From Vitis vinifera (Eukaryota; Streptophyta; Magnoliopsida; Vitales; Vitaceae): 64,000 nt of DNA. A program made the translations under genes and the position numbers. The stretch covers positions 3,302,501 to 3,366,500 of the forward strand of contig NC_081811.1 of NCBI RefSeq assembly GCF_030704535.1. Direction: 5' to 3'. Every line of letters starts with the position of its first letter. Positions within the stretch are counted from its first letter, which is position 1. Below are positions 12,579 to 24,716 of the stretch, in pieces. The notes below the pieces were generated by a model, which searched no databases, was not told where the DNA came from, and saw only the letters and a program-made list of their open reading frames with translations.

Positions 12579-12966
12579 ACTTTTCCTTTTTATTTTCTTT
12601 CAAATTTTTCAAAAACTAAATATAGAAATTGTAACCAAACATATCTTTCACTTTAACAAAATTTTGAAAACATGAATGTACATTTTATCCCTTCCTTCTT
12701 AACTTTATTTTTTAGAAGATGAAAATAAATTTAGCATGTACAAGGTCCAAACATATGTTTTATTTTCTTTTCTTACAAAACCCTACTGCTAATGTATGAA
12801 TACATTGAATAGATCGGTGGAGAACAAGGAATTGAAGGAAAGTACCCACTGGCTTCTTCCTTTTTGAATATAATAAACATGGTGTTGATTACTTTTGGAA
12901 TCCAAAGAGAATGTGAATCATGAGTGGCTGGGTCTTGGCTTTGCCCATCAAGCAATCATACCTAAC

Positions 12967-13030
12967 CTGAGGGATAGCTCAGATGGCCCAACCTTGGGTT
13001 TGGACATCCACGGTTATCAAAAAAAAAACA
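12967..13030 (+). repeat. Possible truncated tRNA-derived SINE
   Basis: GGGATAGCTCAGATGG resembles the 5' end and A box of a tRNA, followed by a B-box-like GGTTTGG...CATCC and an A-run at the end. The A-to-B spacing (about 24 bases) is too short for a tRNA gene, so this is at best a truncated SINE. No convincing target duplication found. Confidence 0.3.
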
Positions 13031-13478
13031 TCTGCATCCACTATGCTATTCATATAAGGAGGCTACAACTAAGAGTTTGGGAGTGCTTTTAGAATTAGGG
13101 AGAAAATCAAAAGTGGTTGATAAAATTTAAAAAATTAAAAAAGTGAAATAAAAGAGTTGCACTCTTACTAATTGCAACTACATAGCTCCTAGCATATCCA
13201 TCTGGGTTTTACCACCTATTTTACAGTGGCAAATAGGCTCTCCACCCTGTGTTCATCTTGTTTCCAAAGCAGGCAACATCTGAAAACTTCAATTTTCTCT
13301 TCTGCAATATGAATGTGGCTTTGTCATTTTAGTTTTGATACAGGTATGCAGTTCAAAATCTCAAACCCTAGTTTCTGCAGATTTGAAATTGGGATTGCAG
13401 ACAAACAAACATATTTTGGAATACAATTATGGAACTGGTAATCCCTGAAACGGGCAAATGGGTGGAGGAATGAAGACA

Positions 13479-15666
13479 CTACTCAATTTTGCAGAGCTTC
13501 CTCAGTGTTATAGAGGTTCTACTCTTCTGATCAATTTCCTGCCCTTCCCATATCTGGAATCCTGGCTTGCGATTTATCTCATGCTTCCAGAAGTAGCGAG
13601 CTTCTCCCGACATCAGAACTAGAGATCCTGGGGTCAGATAAACAGGGATCTTTGTCATGGGCGAATAGTTTCTTCCTTCCCTTCCACTGTCACAAGCCTC
13701 TGTATCATCAACATGGGTGAAATGCATAATGCATGATGACTCCAGAGAAATAATGGCAATTCCATCTTCAAAGCGCATAAGATCAACATGTGGACAGATA
13801 CCCTGCACACAGGAAAAAAAAAAAGGGGAGAAAAATCATCTCAATTTCTACTTACATTGTTGAACTTATTGACCAGTTGAATCACACTCTTCTTCTGATC
13901 CAATGGAATTGATGATAAAATGCCATATTTAATCCACAATTCATTCAAGTATATGTCAAAACAATAACTTTGAACTTTCAGAAGTTATTCGCACCTCACC
14001 TGGTTGGTATACATTTAAGATTAGTTGATCAAAAAGGGGCTCTCTCCACAATATTTCAGATGGCAAGAGGCAGCCTTTCTCATCCCCATCACAGGTCACT
14101 GAGTCCATGTGTTCAGAAACATAATCACTAAAAAGCACCACCTCACGAATGGAATGAGAGAGTTCAGTTGCCCACTCAGGAAGGTTTCCAAACCTCATAG
14201 CCTGCACAACACAAGGAAAATATTTGTTCTTTTAGAAAAGCCACTATTGATGATAGACCTTCCCAACAAGGAATGCAGTGCTAAGGATATGGCTAATAGA
14301 ACTAGATAAATTAAGTGGGGATCATATACTTATCCAATTCCTCGTAGTTAAACATATATTATCAATTTTGGACTCCCAACATTGCTAAGGAAAGCACTAT
14401 TCCCATTTGATCAAGCAACTCCTTTTAGTTTCAAAATTCTTATTTCCTCAGTCCCTAACCAATTTTTGTTGAAAGCAATTCAAACTCAAAGCTTATTTCC
14501 ACATTCATGTTTGTGTGTGTCACCCCTTCAAATACAAAACTTATTAAGAGAAGCAAAGAATAGAAAAAGTGATTGAGAATAAGACTATAAAAGGTAATTC
14601 ATATTCTACAATGACAACACCAAAACTGCTAGAAATGTAGAGTGTTTCCAGATATTATATGTTAGGGTTTGAAGCTGCATTGTACCTGATTATGAGAGGC
14701 TTCACTGAACCATCCTTCTGAAACCACATGGTGTAAAACAAGATACGTAAGAATTTGACATGAAAAGTCAATGAGGATTAGGACTCTGCATCCCCAGAGT
14801 AAATCCGAAAATATCGCAAATGTATGTACAGATCAAAGATTTTGAGAAGAGCAACTTGAAAGAAGGAATAGTTACAATGCAACTACAAAACATACACCCC
14901 AATTATTCATAGCCTTATAACCATTTTTGTACAGCAACAACATTCAGCATCTGGATCAAAAACACAACTTCTAGTAAAAAGGTTCAATAACCACCACTGA
15001 TTCAAAAGAATTCGATGAGCGGGCAAGAATGGTCCGACGTTTCTACAAATTGGGATTAACTCAACTACTCAATTGCAGACATCGATTGTCAACATTCAAG
15101 CTATCCACCATTAGAATATGATGTTCCCTGTATCTTTGAACCTATTGAAACTTCTAAATAGATTTACCTATCCTTAAATTGCTCCACTGATTTCAACCAT
15201 ATCCACACAACGCAAGACCGATGCCCCATTTCACTGATAACTACTGAAATCAGCTCAAACATATGACAGTTATTATCAACAACATTAAACACACAGTGCT
15301 CCGTTTGGTTTCCGAGGAAAGGTTGTGAAAAGAAAATAAGAGAATTAAACCACAGCAAAATTCCGACTCCACACCCATTTTATCCTGGGAAAAGTGAATT
15401 TTCTCAGCACCCAAACATAGGGAAGAAGGAAAGAAAAGGAGGAAACCTTTTTCGATTGCGGAGAGCAGGGAGGATTGCTCTTGCGGAGAGAGGAAGTCTC
15501 TGCAGAGCCATAGGCCGTTGATCTCGCTGATGGGTTCCCAGCTAGGGTTTTTCTCGGAATGGATTGAAGAGTCCTCCAACCGATTCTGCGGATGGTGATC
15601 GGAGTCTTCGCTGTCGGATGATTCGCCAAACACGGCCTCGAGAAGTGTCTTCTGCTTCTCCTCCAT
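13479..15666 (-). CDS. AlkB-like 2-oxoglutarate/Fe(II) dioxygenase (At4g02485 type)
   Basis: Four exons on the complement: 15447-15666, 14686-14717, 13995-14201 and 13479-13802, all GT-AG and in frame, giving about 260 aa. The fold is that of AlkB enzymes, which oxidatively remove or modify alkyl groups on nucleic acids or proteins using 2-oxoglutarate, O2 and Fe(II). Seen: an acidic N-terminus (SSDSEDSD), the LNVYQPGE strand leading across the exon 3-4 junction into GICPHVDL, whose H-x-D supplies two iron ligands; a distal His in YFWKHEI, the likely third ligand; and Arg in RTSITLRKL, the likely 2-oxoglutarate anchor. It lacks the RRM and methyltransferase domains of full ALKBH8, so it is a stand-alone dioxygenase with unknown substrate. 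Start: the ATG at 15666 (MEEKQKTLLEAVFG). No break seen. Confidence 0.88.
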
Positions 15667-17845
15667 TTTTTGAGTCTTCGCTGTTGCTTCACGGAGGCCT
15701 TTTGGAGTGTCGATTTGGGCCTGACTTTCTTTCTGAGGGGGGCCTCAAGTTTAAATATGTTTGTGGGCTTGAAGGCCCATGATTAGATTAGGATAGGTAA
15801 ATTCTAATGAATTAAATTCAAGTGCATCAAAAGAGGATGTTTTTACAAAAATAATTGAAAATATAAAAAATATCAAACAAAAATTCCAAAAATAAAGAGT
15901 TCGATAAATTTTAAAACATTGATAATATTTACATTAAATTACATTTTTTAAATAAATTAATATAAACATATGATATAATATTCATATACATATCACAAAA
16001 TGGAATCTATACCATCTTGCATGATTATTTTGATTTATTCTTATAACTTATCATGAATCAAAGATTAATGCCAAAAACTTTAATTTCACCAATTAAGTTT
16101 GTCTACTTCCTTGAATCATGCCATTGTTGCCTCATCCTTGCAGGCCACATGTTTTGGCACAACAAAGACTTGCCTAACTCATACCACATGTTTAACATGT
16201 TTTTCTCAACAATTTACTTGTCTAATGCCCTACAACTCCTTAGATTTGGTGAGGGATGGTAGGAATGAGTTTGAAATAAATATTAATGTGTGAAGAAATT
16301 TTTTGAAACTCAAAATGGGTTTGAGTCGGGTTTGAATATAATTTTATCCCACCAGTCCCAAAGTAATCATGTATAATATTAAATGAAAAATTATTTTAAT
16401 TAATTTTTTTATTTCAAATTTGTTTTAATTTATATAAAATATTGTTTTTCATAAAAATAAATTATAAATATTTATAATATTTTTTTATAAATTATATTTA
16501 CTTTCAATAAATTTTAATATTTTAAAAGTAAAAAAAATGTTTGAAGAGGGGTTTTATGGGAATAAGAGTAGATACAAATTAACAGAGGGTTGGGAGAAAG
16601 GTGATGCGTGCCAAATCTGCCGCCATTTTTCAACCCTAGGGCCTAGACTAGGTGTTGAACCAAGTGACGGCTGTGTGTCATGCTCGCATGGCAATTCGGC
16701 CAACTCTCCACATCGTTAGGCAGTTGCCACACTAGTTTTGGCCCTCTTATCGTGTGTATTCTAGAGTGCCTAATTCAACCCACGTTTTGAGCTCCTAGCC
16801 ATTGCTCTTCCATCCACGCAATCAGCAAGGTGTAGAAATGCACACTGCGTCAGAAGCCCATGGTATTGGTCCATGTCAGTGCCCCTTGGCTGCACCAGTC
16901 CCAGCCCACCACTTGGGTATGTGCCAAGGCTTGACTGCACCCCTTTAACCTAACCCGATGCCTTGCTCAACTCACATGACGCTTGGCTCACGTGCTTGGT
17001 ATCATCTGGCCTTAGTCCATACCTTGCCCAATCAAGTCATGCTCCACACAACAGCTTGCTCATCCGGCCCACCCCCATGGCATTGCATCCATGTCAAGAG
17101 TCAAGACACAAGTGAATGAAAATATAACCACACGTGTCTCTTGGCTCAACATCCAAGTATTGAAATTGGTAAGAGTCATCTAGTTAGGAGTCTAGGTTCT
17201 ACAAATAAGAATAAGCACGCAAATACAAGATTGCACATTCACTCTCCCAATAAGAGGTCCCTAGGTCCAGAGGTCCAAACCCTTCAGTTCTATCATCCAA
17301 CCGTGGCTTTATCTTCAATTAACCCTCCTACTTCACTTCTGGCCTTTCTCTGGTTGTGTTTTGTACTACTCCCACAGCAAAAAAATTTATCCAACTATAA
17401 CATCCCTACCTTTTATGGATAAGGAACGCATTCCCCACTATTGGCGGTTGTAATATGATGGCATCGTTTGGCTGTAATAGAAAAGGAAAAGTTCGGAAGA
17501 GACCAGGAATCAAGATGAAACCTTAGCTTTCGATGTGGGACCAACTTAGGGAGATAAGGATCGTGCGGAAGAATCAATCAGACAGGCAAACTATTTCTTT
17601 TAGAAAAATTTGACATCTAATCCTCTACTTTTTGACGTTACCAATCATCTAATATTACTTTTGAGAAAGACTGTTTTCAATTTGTCTTAAACTAATGATA
17701 CCTAATTCGAATTCGTCAGGAAACGAAACGGTGACGTTTTAAACAACCTTGGTCATCGTGCCAATGGTTGCATAGCTATCCGTGCCATGCACAACACACC
17801 CTCCCAAATTCCGACACGTATCGAGAAAAGTGCCATCCATAATAG
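15667..17845. other. Spacer between the dioxygenase gene and REF/SRPP
   Basis: 15.78-16.5 kb is AT-rich with no signal. 16.6-17.4 kb is clearly richer in G and C, begins and ends abruptly against AT-rich flanks, and has no long reading frame; it may be a decayed transposon or LTR piece, but I recognise no family. Confidence 0.4.
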
Positions 17846-18068
17846 CCACGTGGCAAGGACGTGCCTTGTCATCGGAAGCGTTCACGAGCATCCACGTGTA
17901 AATATTCATAAATCATAAGCCGTCCGCTTGATCCAAGCGATGAAGTTAACTTAGCCTCAACAAGTTGAATCTCATCAACCATCTAGAAGCTCGCCACGTG
18001 GCACCAGTCGTAGTTTTCCCGTGGATGGTCGTGGAGATCGTCGCCCCTAGATTGGGATCCCTATAAAT
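17846..18068 (+). promoter_or_regulatory. REF/SRPP promoter with three G-boxes and a TATA box
   Basis: CACGTG cores occur at 17847-17852 (in CCACGTGG), 17893-17898 and 17995-18000, upstream of TATAAAT at 18062-18068. A presumed leader of about 110 bases runs to the ATG. Three CACGTG motifs within 155 bases are far more than chance and are typical of ABA/drought- and seed-responsive plant promoters. Confidence 0.7.
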
Positions 18069-18194
18069 CGCGAGTTGTTATTGATTCCGCTTCCTCTCCG
18101 TTATAATCGAAGGAGCAAGTAGAAGAAGAATCTCGCGAGGGCAAACTAGGTGTCTGTTGCACAGCCGCAACTTAGCCAGTGAAATAGTACGATC

Positions 18195-19162
18195 ATGGCC
18201 GAATCAGAAGCCAAACAGCAACCAGAAACGGTAAATTCTTCTGTTTTGGTGTTCGATCTGACTTGAAAGGAATTATTGTTTTCATTTTTTGTTTGGCTGC
18301 TGAGAAAACGAAGGAAAATCAAGCGAAAAAACGATCTGTTTTAAGATCTCTTTGGTTTTGGCCTATTGATATTCTTAGGTTCATGGCGAGGAGAAAAGGT
18401 TGAAGTATCTGGATTTCGTCCAAGTGGCAGCGATCTATGTCATCGTCTGCTTCTCAAGCCTCTACGAGTACGCGAAGGAAAACTCTGGTCCGCTGAAGCC
18501 CGGCGTCCAAACCGTCGAAGGCACCGTGAAGACCGTTATTGGACCGGTTTACGAGAAGTTCTACGACGTTCCCTTCGAACTCCTGATGTTCGTCGATCGC
18601 AAGGTGAGAAGAACGCTCTTGGCGTATTTTAGCACCACCTGCAATAATACGCTAACATGATGGTGTAACTTTACAGGTTGAGGCGTCCATTTACGAGTTG
18701 GAACGTCACGTGCCATCGCTGGTGAAGCGGGCTTCTTGCCAAGCGATCACCGTGGCTCAGAAGGCTCCTGAGCTGGCCCTAGCCGTGGCTTCAGAAGTCC
18801 AGCGCGCCGGCGTGGTGGACACCGCGAAGAACATCACGAAGAACGTGTACAGTAAGTACGAGCCCACCGCCAAAGAGCTCTGCTCCAAGTACGAGCCGGT
18901 AGCGGAGCAGTACGCTGTGTCAGCTTGGAGGTCACTGAATCGGCTTCCGCTCTTCCCTCAAGTGGCTCAAGTAGTAGTCCCCACAGCGGCATACTGGTCG
19001 GAGAAGTACAACCAGAGTGTGTCCTACACCGCCGAGAGAGGGTACACGGTGGCGTTGTATCTGCCATTAATTCCAACAGAGAGAATCGCCAAGGTATTTG
19101 AGGAGGCTAGCGCTCTCCCCACCGTGGAAACCAACGGGAATGCTATTCCCTTGGCACAATGA
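18195..19162 (+). CDS. REF/SRPP family protein (lipid droplet-associated protein-like)
   Basis: Three exons: 18195-18230, 18379-18603 and 18677-19162, in frame, giving 248 aa. The REF/SRPP family (rubber elongation factor / small rubber particle protein) coats lipid droplets or rubber particles in plants; Arabidopsis members (SRP/LDAP) support droplet stability and stress responses. Seen: a short polar N-terminus encoded by exon 1; the family core [20 protein letters not shown] (about 20-39); [20 protein letters not shown] and [18 protein letters not shown] typical of the family; amphipathic repeats containing SKYEP twice; and [21 protein letters not shown]. The start ATG at 18195 (MAESEAKQQ) fits, and the 148-bp and 73-bp introns have clean GT-AG sites. 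The neighbouring TSPO also has ABREs. Which LDAP paralog it is cannot be settled here. Confidence 0.9.
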
Positions 19163-19649
19163 TGGTGATTAGTTTTGGGCTGTCGGTTTGTTTTAAAGTT
19201 TTAAGTGCTTTGCTTTTTGGCTTTATCTATAGTTGGGATTTGGGAAAACAATAAAACATACTGTGATGAGCATCTATACTAAATATGGGTGTTTCCTGTA
19301 AATTATTTCGGATTACCGTATAAAAGGCAAATTTATAAAATATTTTTTTTAAATTTATATATTCCTTAGAATTTCATAATACTAAATAATTGAAAATTTT
19401 AAATATTTTTCTTTTATTATTTCATTAATAATAAAGTCAGCTATTGAATGAGAAATGTTAGACTATCGATAATGTTGGAATGAAAAGTGAAAATAAGTAT
19501 TTCATTATTTTCTCTTTCACTTATGATAGGAATGGAATCAAATTTTATTTAATAAAAATGAAATCCTACATATAAGTGAATATTTTGATTCCTATCAAAT
19601 TATTTTTAAAAATACTTTTCAAAAATTTAAGAACTAGATGAGTTATTTT
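19163..19649. other. AT-rich flank up to the Copia insertion
   Basis: The first about 100 bases are likely the REF/SRPP 3' UTR. The rest is AT-rich spacer into which the Copia element inserted; nothing else seen. Confidence 0.5.
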
Positions 19650-20141
19650 TGTTAGACAACCACACTGCACACACTGGTTAGTTCATAAGAAAATAAAAGA
19701 AAACTGGAAAAAAAAAAAAACAGAGAATTAAGGAAGAAGATTAGACCGAGTCTTGTGGAAAACACAATCTCCTTAAAACAGATTCGCCTTCTCCACAGGT
19801 GTTTTGAGAATCGCAAGGCGTTTGTCTCCCAGGATAAAACGATCTTCGAATGGCAGCAACAGCACTCTGCAGCCACTTCGGCGAACTGGAAATTGTTCAA
19901 CTCTATCACGGACACGGAAGGAAGGAACTCTTAAACACTCTGACAATACTCCAAAGTTTTTCTGTACTTTTTTGAAAGAAAGTCTACCACTATTTATAGA
20001 CTTCAAGGAGGGAAGAACACAGACAGGTTCAGAAAGCCAAAATGAATTTGGCTTCTTGAGACTCTTAGAATTCTGGAAAAATGAATTAATTTACTTAATT
20101 CAATGGATTTACTTAATTTCATTCATCCCCTTTTTCCAACA
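19650..20141 (-). repeat. Copia 3' LTR (492 bp)
   Basis: Left-hand copy, the 3' LTR in element orientation. On the minus strand it reads TGTTGGAAAAAGG ... TTGTCTAACA, with a TATAAATA box (19991-19998 on the plus strand). It is 6 bp longer than its partner because of a longer A-run and a 4-bp GGAA duplication. Confidence 0.95.
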
Positions 20142-20705
20142 ATTCCCCACATGAAAGAAATTAAGACACGATGAACTTTGTGATAGAGTACAACGGTTGA
20201 AACCTGCATAGGAGAGGTAGGTGTTACCCTTTGAACCTTCCCTTGTAGAAATATGTTTACTCTACTAGCTAAATAGTAGACACGATGTCCTTGAACTGCT
20301 CTGCCATTTATGTAGATGATGACATATCTCACACAGGAATCTTCCTAACATATTTCAGTTCTCACTTTTATGTTCATTTTGGCCATGAACATACGCCTGG
20401 TTCTGTAAGAGTTTAATAAGAATTGTGCCCTATTCAATTCCCTTAGAAGCGGCCCCACTTCACTCTTACATAGATGATCTCTTAATCACGAGTAACCCGC
20501 ATTACTCTGTTCGGATTTCCGAAGCATAAGGATCATTAAAAGCATAGCTTACCCTTTCCTCTTACGGGCATCACTATTTTATCATAGGAATGGACTAGGG
20601 AAGATCCCTACAGTGATTTAACAAAGTCTTTACAGTTTAGTTGTCCCTTTTGAACCTAGATCTCGGGATCTCCAGTCAACTAGGTTGGGTATCCACTGTA
20701 TTGAC
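20142..20705 (-). other. Copia 3' non-coding region
   Basis: Lies between the end of the pol frame and the 3' LTR; no reading frame. Carries the presumed polypurine tract at its LTR edge. Confidence 0.7.
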
Positions 20706-20874
20706 TTATTCTTTTATGGGCTTTAGTCCCATTCCCCTTGATGACTTTTCAACTAACTCTCTATTTAACCCTTTGGTTAGTGGATCCGCAATGTTATCTT
20801 TGGATTTCACATAGTCCACAGAGATAACCCCAGTTGAGAGTAGTTGTCTAATGGTATTGTGTCTACGACGAATG

Positions 20875-20909
<35 letters not shown>

Positions 20910-23900
20910 TCTACCAGTTGCAGATTGACTATCACAATGTATGCAAATTGGAGGCACAGGCTTTGACCACCTTGGAATATCCTCTAGGAAGTGGCGTAAC
21001 CATTCAGCCTCTTCCCCACATTTATCTAGTGCTATAAATTCAAATTCCATTGTGGATCTGGCAATAACCGTTTGTTTTGAGGATTTCCACGACACTGCTG
21101 CACCTCCTAGTGTAAACACATAACCACTATGGGATTTTGAGTCTTTAACATTAGATATCCAATTCGCATCACTATATCCTTCAAGTACAGCAGGATATCT
21201 TGTATAGTGCAGTCCATAATCACGAGTAAACCGTAAGTACTTTAGTACTCTTATAATTCCTTGCCAATGCTTGGCTCCGGGATTACTCGTATATCTACTC
21301 AGTTTACTAACCGCATAGGCTATGTCTGGTCTTGTACAACTCATTAAGTACATTAGACTGCCTATTATTCTAGAGTATTCTACTTGAGAAACACTCTCAC
21401 CTTTATTCTTGGACAAATGTAGAGTTACATCCACCGGTGTTCTAGCAACTCCAGAATTATCTTTATCAAACTTTCCAAGAATTTTGTCTACATAATGTGA
21501 CTGACTTAATATGAGTTCATCTGATGTTTTTTTGATTTTTATTCCCAATATAACATCAGCAAGTCCCATGTCTTTCATGTCAAACCTTGAATTCAACATG
21601 TTCTTTGTAGATGTGATCATCTTATCATCACTACCAACAATAAGCATGTCATCTACATACAAACATACAATGACATATCCATGTTCTGTATCCTTGACAT
21701 AAACACACTTGTCACATTCATTGATTTTGAAGCCATGTGACAGCATAACATTGTCAAATTTTTCATGCCATTGTTTCGGTGCTTGTTTTAAGCCATACAA
21801 AGATTTCACCAGTTTACAAACTTTCTTTTCTTGTCCTGGAGCTGAAAAACCCTCAGGTTGCTCCATATAGATTTCTTCATCTAAATCTCCATTTAGAAAA
21901 GCTGTTTTTACATCCATTTGATGTATTTCAAGATTTCTCAATGCAGTAATTGCAAGTACCATCCTTATGGAATTTATTCTCGTCACAGGAGAATATGTGT
22001 CAAAATAATCTAGGCATTCAGTTTGTCTGTAGCCTTTGATTACAAGTCTTGCTTTATACTTGTCAATTGATCCATCTACTTTCATCTTTCTCTTGAAAAT
22101 CCACTTGGAACTTAAAGGTTTACAACCTGGTGGAAGATCCACTAGTTCCCAAGTATGGTTTTGCAATATGGAATCAATTTCACTCTTAATGGCCTCTTTC
22201 CACATAAGACCTTCTGTAGAGTTCACTGCCTCTTTAAAAGTTTGAGGTTCGCCTTCAAGCATAAAAGTTAGAAAATCTGGACCAAAAGACTTTTCTGTCC
22301 TTACCCTTTTGCTACGTCTAGGTTCTACCTCAACTTCTTCATTTTGATCCTGACTCTCAAGCATTCTTTTTTATGAACTTGGCTCTTCTTTGGATTTACA
22401 TGGAAATACATCTTCAAAGAATGATGCATTCCTTGATTCCATTATCGTGTTCTTATGAATATCTGGGATATTTGATTCATAAACAAGAAACCGATAAGCA
22501 TTACTATTATGTGCATAGCCAATGAAAATGCAATCAATAGTCTTAGGTCCTATTTTCACCTTTTTAGGTGGAGGAACTGCCACTTTAGCAAGACATCCAC
22601 ACATTCGTAAGTATGTGTAGGATGGCTTTCTTCCTTTCCATAACTCATATGGAGTCTTTTCTGCTTTCTTTTTGGGTACCTTATTCAAAAGGTAATTAGC
22701 AGTTAAAATGGCTTCTCCCCACATGTTTTGTGGCAAACTAGAACTTATTAACATTGCATTCATCATTTCCTTTAAGGTACGATTCTTTCGCTCAGCCACT
22801 CCATTGGATTGAGGCGAATAAGGTGCTGTTGTTTCGTGTATAATCCCATGTTGAGCACAAATGTCAACAAATGGCGATTCATACTCACCACCTCGATCAC
22901 TTCTTAGTACCTTAATTTTCTTGTTAAGTTGATTCTCAACTTCGGTTTTATAGAGAACAAATTTCTCTATAGCTTCATCCTTGCTTTTTAGTAAATACAC
23001 ATAACGGTATTTGGTGCTATCGTCAACAAAAGTAATAAAATATTTATTACCACCTCTTGTTTGTACATATTTCAAATCACTGATATCACTATGGATCAAA
23101 TCAAGGGGTTCAGTGTTTCTTTCAACATTTTGAAAAGATGACCTTGTTAGTTTTGCCTCAACACAAGTTTCACATTTATGGTTGGAATTAATTTGGAATG
23201 TTGGTATATGATTTAAGTTAATTAATCTACGTAATGTATCATAATTAACATGTCCTAATCTACCATGCCATAGATTAGAAGACTCAAGCATGTAAGTAGA
23301 AGTACTAGTTTTATTCATATTTGACTTAATAATAGTCATTACATTGAGTTTCCACATTCCATCACTAATATACCCTTTCCCAACATACATTCCACTCTTG
23401 GACAAAACAACTTTGTTTGACTCAAAGACCAACCGAAATCCATGATTATTCAGCAATGAACCAGACACCAAGTTCTTGCGAATTTCCGGTACATATAAAA
23501 CATTGGTCAAAGTCAACTCTTTCCCAGAAGTCATCTTCAAGATTACTTTACCTTGACCCTTGATCTCATAGGTGGCAGAGTTCCCCATGAACACTTTTTC
23601 CCCATTCTCAATTGGTTCAAAAGTGGAGAACATTTTCTTATCAGAGCATACATGGCGAGTAGCACCAGTATCAATCCACCATTCCTTTGGGTTAGAACCC
23701 ACCAAGTTCACCTCAGAGACTACTGCTGTGAGGTCAATGTCATAAACATTTTTAGTGATGTCGTCAATCACATTAGCTTCCTTAGGTTTATTCTTTTTGG
23801 GCAGTCTACAATCAACAGACTTGTGACCTTGCTTACCACAATTGAAGCATTTCCCTTGAAATTTCGGCTTCTTTGAGATCCCTCCTTTAGGTCCCAACTT

Positions 23901-24716
23901 AGATCCTTTCCCTTTGTTGTTGTTCGTCTTTGCCTTGGAACTTTGACCATGTTCCACAAAGTTAGCCTTGGCCTCATTTAGAGTGTGCGCCCCTTTCTTT
24001 TTAGATCTTCTATTATCTTCTTCAATGCGAAGTCTAATAATTAGATCCTCGATGCTCATTTCCTTTCTTTTGTGCTTGAGGTAATTCTTAAAATCTTTCC
24101 AAGCAGGGGGTAGTTTCTCAATAATAGCTGCCACTTAGAAAGTTTCACTCAACATCATTCCCTCAGCATGTATCTCATGCAAGATTACTTGAAGTTCTTG
24201 GACTTGACTTACCACAGTCTTGGAATCTACCATCTTATAGTCGAGGAAGCGACCCACAACAAATTTCTTAGCCCCGGCATCCTCAGTTTTATATTTCCGG
24301 TCTAGAGATTCCCATAGCTCCTTAGTTGTTTTCTTGTCAGAATAAACATTGTACAACGAATCAGCTAAACCATTCATGACATAATTTCTACACAAGAAGT
24401 CAGAATGTTTCCAAGCATCTATAGCACTGATGACTTGGATATCGTGCTCGTCTTCTTTGAGCTTAGGAGCATCCTCAGTTAAGAATCTTGCAAGATTCAA
24501 CGTGGTCAAATAGAATAACATCTTTTGTTGCCACCTTTTAAAATTTAGTCCACTGAACTTCTCTGGTTTTTCTCCTGGTGAGACAGAGATTGGTACAGCA
24601 ATAGGCATCGCTGGCACTTGGGCCACAGTAGGGGTTGCCACTGGGGCTAATTCAGTTACAACAACGTTATCGGATTCAGTTGTCATTTTCCTGAAACATC
24701 CAAGAAAATGTGTCAA
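20706..24716 (-). pseudogene. Copia gag-pol polyprotein, interrupted by two in-frame stop codons
   Basis: One continuous minus-strand frame of 1,337 codons, broken only by TAA at 24135-24137 (inside gag) and TAA at 22371-22373 (between integrase and reverse transcriptase); no frameshift is seen. Domains in order: gag (probable start at the second Met, 24683); zinc knuckle CFNCGKQGHKSVDC; aspartic protease with DTGA in WWIDTGATRHVC; integrase zinc site HGRLGH...CETC, then a DDE-type core with FVDDSTKYRYV and RSDRGGEYES; reverse transcriptase with YVDDML; RNase H with SDANW and DSQSA. Known Copia elements make all this as one polyprotein, so the two stops should prevent full-length product unless read through. 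Motif residues look intact otherwise. Confidence 0.93.

Larger units (their letters stand above)
11629..13478. other. Spacer upstream of XXT
   Basis: The first about 150 bases should hold the XXT 5' UTR. The rest is AT-rich without coding signal. It contains a (TA)n microsatellite at 12541-12575 and a small tRNA-like candidate near 12.97-13.03 kb (listed separately). Confidence 0.5.
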
